From Marinirhabdus sp963799365 (lineage in GTDB: Bacteria; Bacteroidota; Bacteroidia; Flavobacteriales; Flavobacteriaceae), in NCBI GenBank assembly GCA_963799365.1, contig CAWCWV010000008.1, forward strand, positions 186,001 through 250,000: a DNA stretch of 64,000 nt, in the 5' to 3' direction. A program made the translations under genes and the position numbers. Under the pieces are notes generated by a model. It made no database searches, was not told the DNA's origin, and saw only the letters and a program-made list of their open reading frames with translations. Shown in pieces: positions 62,645-64,000 of the stretch; position 1 is the stretch's first letter, and each line of letters opens with the position of its first letter.

Positions 62645-62840
62645 TGGCAACAACGTATATAGCTCATAGCTAGTCTGTTGCTTAATCGAAGTTAAAGCGT
62701 GTTTGGAAAGTCGCCAAATTTTTAAATTTGACGATTTCCAACAAAAAGATAAATAGTAAAATTTAAAAATCTGGCTTGTGCTTAATCCGAAAATAATTTT
62801 CTAATTTGCACGCTACGAGCCATATACAGAGACGTTAGGC
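62645..62840 (+). other. attC-like site 72 (family C)
   Basis: R'' TGGCAAC, left arm GTATATAGCTCATAGC, right arm GCTACGAGCCATATAC, R' GTTAGGC. Confidence 0.85.
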
Positions 62841-62879
62841 AACATTTAAAAAAAATCTGCAGATATTCAAAAATTTACT

Positions 62880-62900
62880 TATCTTTGACGTTAGTAACGT
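62880..62900 (+). promoter_or_regulatory. promoter and operator of higBA cassette
   Basis: TATCTTTG (62880-62887) is a TAnnTTTG -7 element. It is followed at once by ACGTTAGTAACGT (62888-62900), a perfect 6-bp inverted repeat around one base, in the right place to be the HigA operator. Confidence 0.6.
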
Positions 62901-62911
62901 AAAACAAAACT

Positions 62912-63193
62912 ATGATTATTTCTTTTGGCTCGAAACAGACTGAACAAATCTGGAATGGAATCCGAGTAAAAAAAATGCCGATTGAAATACAGAACGTTGG
63001 ACGGCGGAAATTAAGAATGTTAAACAATTCGCAGGATATTGCTGATTTAAAAATTCCACCTTCAAACCGACTTGAAAAACTGACTGGAAAATTAAAAGAG
63101 TTTTATAGTATTCGAATTAACAAACAATGGAGAATTATATTCATTTGGGAAAGCGGAAACGCCAGCGAAGTGGAAATAGTTGATTATCATTAA
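62912..63193 (+). CDS. higB: HigB-family toxin (RelE fold)
   Basis: 93 residues. IISFGSKQTEQIWNGIRVKK, then RRKLRMLNNSQDIADLKIPPSNRLEKL, and YSIRINKQWRIIFIWESGNA fit the HigB-1 type, a ribosome-dependent mRNA endonuclease. The toxin gene comes first, as usual for higBA. This family is different from the HigB at 32128. Confidence 0.9.
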   Translation: MIISFGSKQTEQIWNGIRVKKMPIEIQNVGRRKLRMLNNSQDIADLKIPPSNRLEKLTGKLKEFYSIRINKQWRIIFIWESGNASEVEIVDYH

Positions 63194-63204
63194 AAAGTAA
63201 AAAA

Positions 63205-63507
63205 ATGGAAAAGTTAGCAAATGTACATCCTGGAGAAATCTTGAATTTTGAATTTCTTGAGCCACTTGAAATTACTGCATATCGACTTTCAAAGGACTTA
63301 AAAATTCCACAAACTCGAATTTCGGAAATCATAAAAGGTAAACGCAGAATTACCGCCGACACAGCTTTGCGATTAAGTAAATATTTTGGAAATTCGGCCA
63401 AATTCTGGCTCGGAATTCAAGACGATTATGATATCGAAGAAGAAAAAGATGCAAAAGAAAATGAACTGAACGAAATAAAACATTACGGAAATAAAAACGT
63501 TGCCTAA
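63205..63507 (+). CDS. higA: HigA-family antitoxin
   Basis: 100 residues, ATG 12 bases after the toxin stop. LANVHPGEILNFEFLEPLEI, then the XRE helix-turn-helix ITAYRLSKDLKIPQTRISEI and IKGKRRITADTALRLSKYFG match HigA proteins. It represses via the inverted repeat upstream of higB. The stop is just before the R'' box of site 73. Confidence 0.9.
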   Translation: MEKLANVHPGEILNFEFLEPLEITAYRLSKDLKIPQTRISEIIKGKRRITADTALRLSKYFGNSAKFWLGIQDDYDIEEEKDAKENELNEIKHYGNKNVA

Positions 63508-63700
63508 CATCGTATAAAAACAATAGGGCAATTGTAGCAAAACCGAATGGTTCGGGCATATTTTCGAGGTCGCCAAATTTTTAAATTTGGCTTATTGAAA
63601 AGAAAAAATAATAAGAAAAATTTAAAAATTCGGCTTGTGGCTCAACCGAATGGTAACAGCGTATTTTCCGCCCTACTGTTCTTATACACAACCGTTACCA
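63502..63700 (+). other. attC-like site 73 (family C')
   Basis: 199 bp. R'' GCCTAAC, left arm GTATAAAAACAATAGGGC, right arm GCCCTACTGTTCTTATAC, R' GTTACCA. Cassette ends TTAGGCAAC and GTTGCCTAA complement exactly. Confidence 0.85.
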
Positions 63701-64000
63701 ATCATGGCGCAATTGGATTTTTCAAAAAAATTCTCACGGCTGATAAATCCGCATTTTCGTGCAACTGATTTGAAAGAAGAATGGTTTGTGTTGGAGATAA
63801 AAATTCTCACGGCTGACAAATCCGCCCACGGCGGATTTAATTGCGCTAGCGGAACATTTGGTTGGCAAAGGTCGGTGGAAAATTACGTAGGTTCGTTTCT
63901 GAGCGATTGGCAAGTTTGCGCCACGCTAGGTAACAATGCATAAAGTCCATTGCTGCTGATTTTCCTATCGGAAAATCCTCGCAGGCGGGAAATGAGGGAA
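63695..64000 (+). repeat. gene-less cassette N1, copy 25 (cut by window end)
   Basis: Starts TTACCAATCATGGCGC; its attC begins at 63928 and runs off the window. The array therefore continues to the right. Confidence 0.85.

Noticed and set aside
545..63700. The repeats as REP/MITE elements instead of attC
   Set aside because: MITEs would have fixed ends and target duplications. Here the outer bases vary from unit to unit but always match the other end of the same gene unit, which transposition of a MITE cannot explain.
1..64000. tRNA, rRNA, phage structural or conjugation genes
   Set aside because: No such sequence or protein seen; apart from the IS110 and IS3 transposases no recombinase is encoded, so prophage or ICE interpretations have no support here.

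Overview
The window looks like a stretch of a very large chromosomal integron-type cassette array from an AT-rich Bacteroidota, most likely a marine Flavobacteriaceae. The taxonomic guess rests on low GC, many lipoproteins with short Bacteroidota-type signal peptides, promoter elements of the TAnnTTTG type, five DUF6090-like proteins (N-termini starting MIKFF.KIR), an AIPR protein and a DUF4268 protein. I place it at family level by inference only.

Layout: nearly all of the 64 kb divides into about 74 units, each ending in a 130-217 bp imperfect palindrome. These behave like attC sites. They begin RYYYAAC-AACG(C/T)ATAT and end ATAT(G/A)CAA(A/G)(A/C)CCG followed by TTRRRY. Each unit starts with TTRRRY, and that start is the reverse complement of the R'' box of the palindrome ending the same unit, which is the signature of integron cassettes cut at G^TT. 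Almost every gene points the same way as its attC (+). No integron integrase or other tyrosine recombinase is encoded here, so within this window it is a cluster of attC sites without an integrase (CALIN-like), or an interior part of a longer array.

Cargo: 43 units carry genes and 31 carry none. 1-5.8 kb: tail of an S41 peptidase, a gene-less unit, a 3.7 kb mercury-resistance operon (arsR/merTP/merB/merA) as one cassette, and a structured gene-less unit (N3). 5.8-18 kb: a GHKL ATPase-nuclease protein, PD-(D/E)XK proteins, RDD protein, HNH endonuclease, small unknowns. 18-26 kb: PIN and RelE/ParE toxin-antitoxin cassettes, an esterase, secreted or lipid-anchored proteins. 26-33 kb: AIPR protein whose attC is split by an IS110-family element, SRPBCC, DJ-1/PfpI lipoprotein, HigBA. 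33-35 kb: five tandem copies of gene-less cassette N1. 35-47 kb: DUF6090 proteins, a metallopeptidase/AbiGi-like cassette, a HAD/phosphoribosyltransferase/DprA-like three-gene cassette. 47-64 kb: HNH protein, an inverted parDE cassette, three more DUF6090 genes, a three-gene HEIGHH-peptidase/HNH cassette, an ATP-grasp protein, RelE/ParE and HigBA cassettes, and an IS3-family element.

The most repeated item is N1, a roughly 360 bp gene-less cassette present 25 times. Six toxin-antitoxin modules, at least three of them with a visible promoter of their own, are spread along the array, as expected if they stabilise it. Many other cargo genes belong to nuclease, abortive-infection or nucleotide-conflict families, so the array resembles a store of anti-phage and stress genes. 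The strongest mechanistic observations are a cassette inserted backwards at an R'' box, an IS110 element inside an attC whose non-coding end carries an attC-like guide-sized match, and cassette ends whose complementarity extends to 17 bp and appears to covary.
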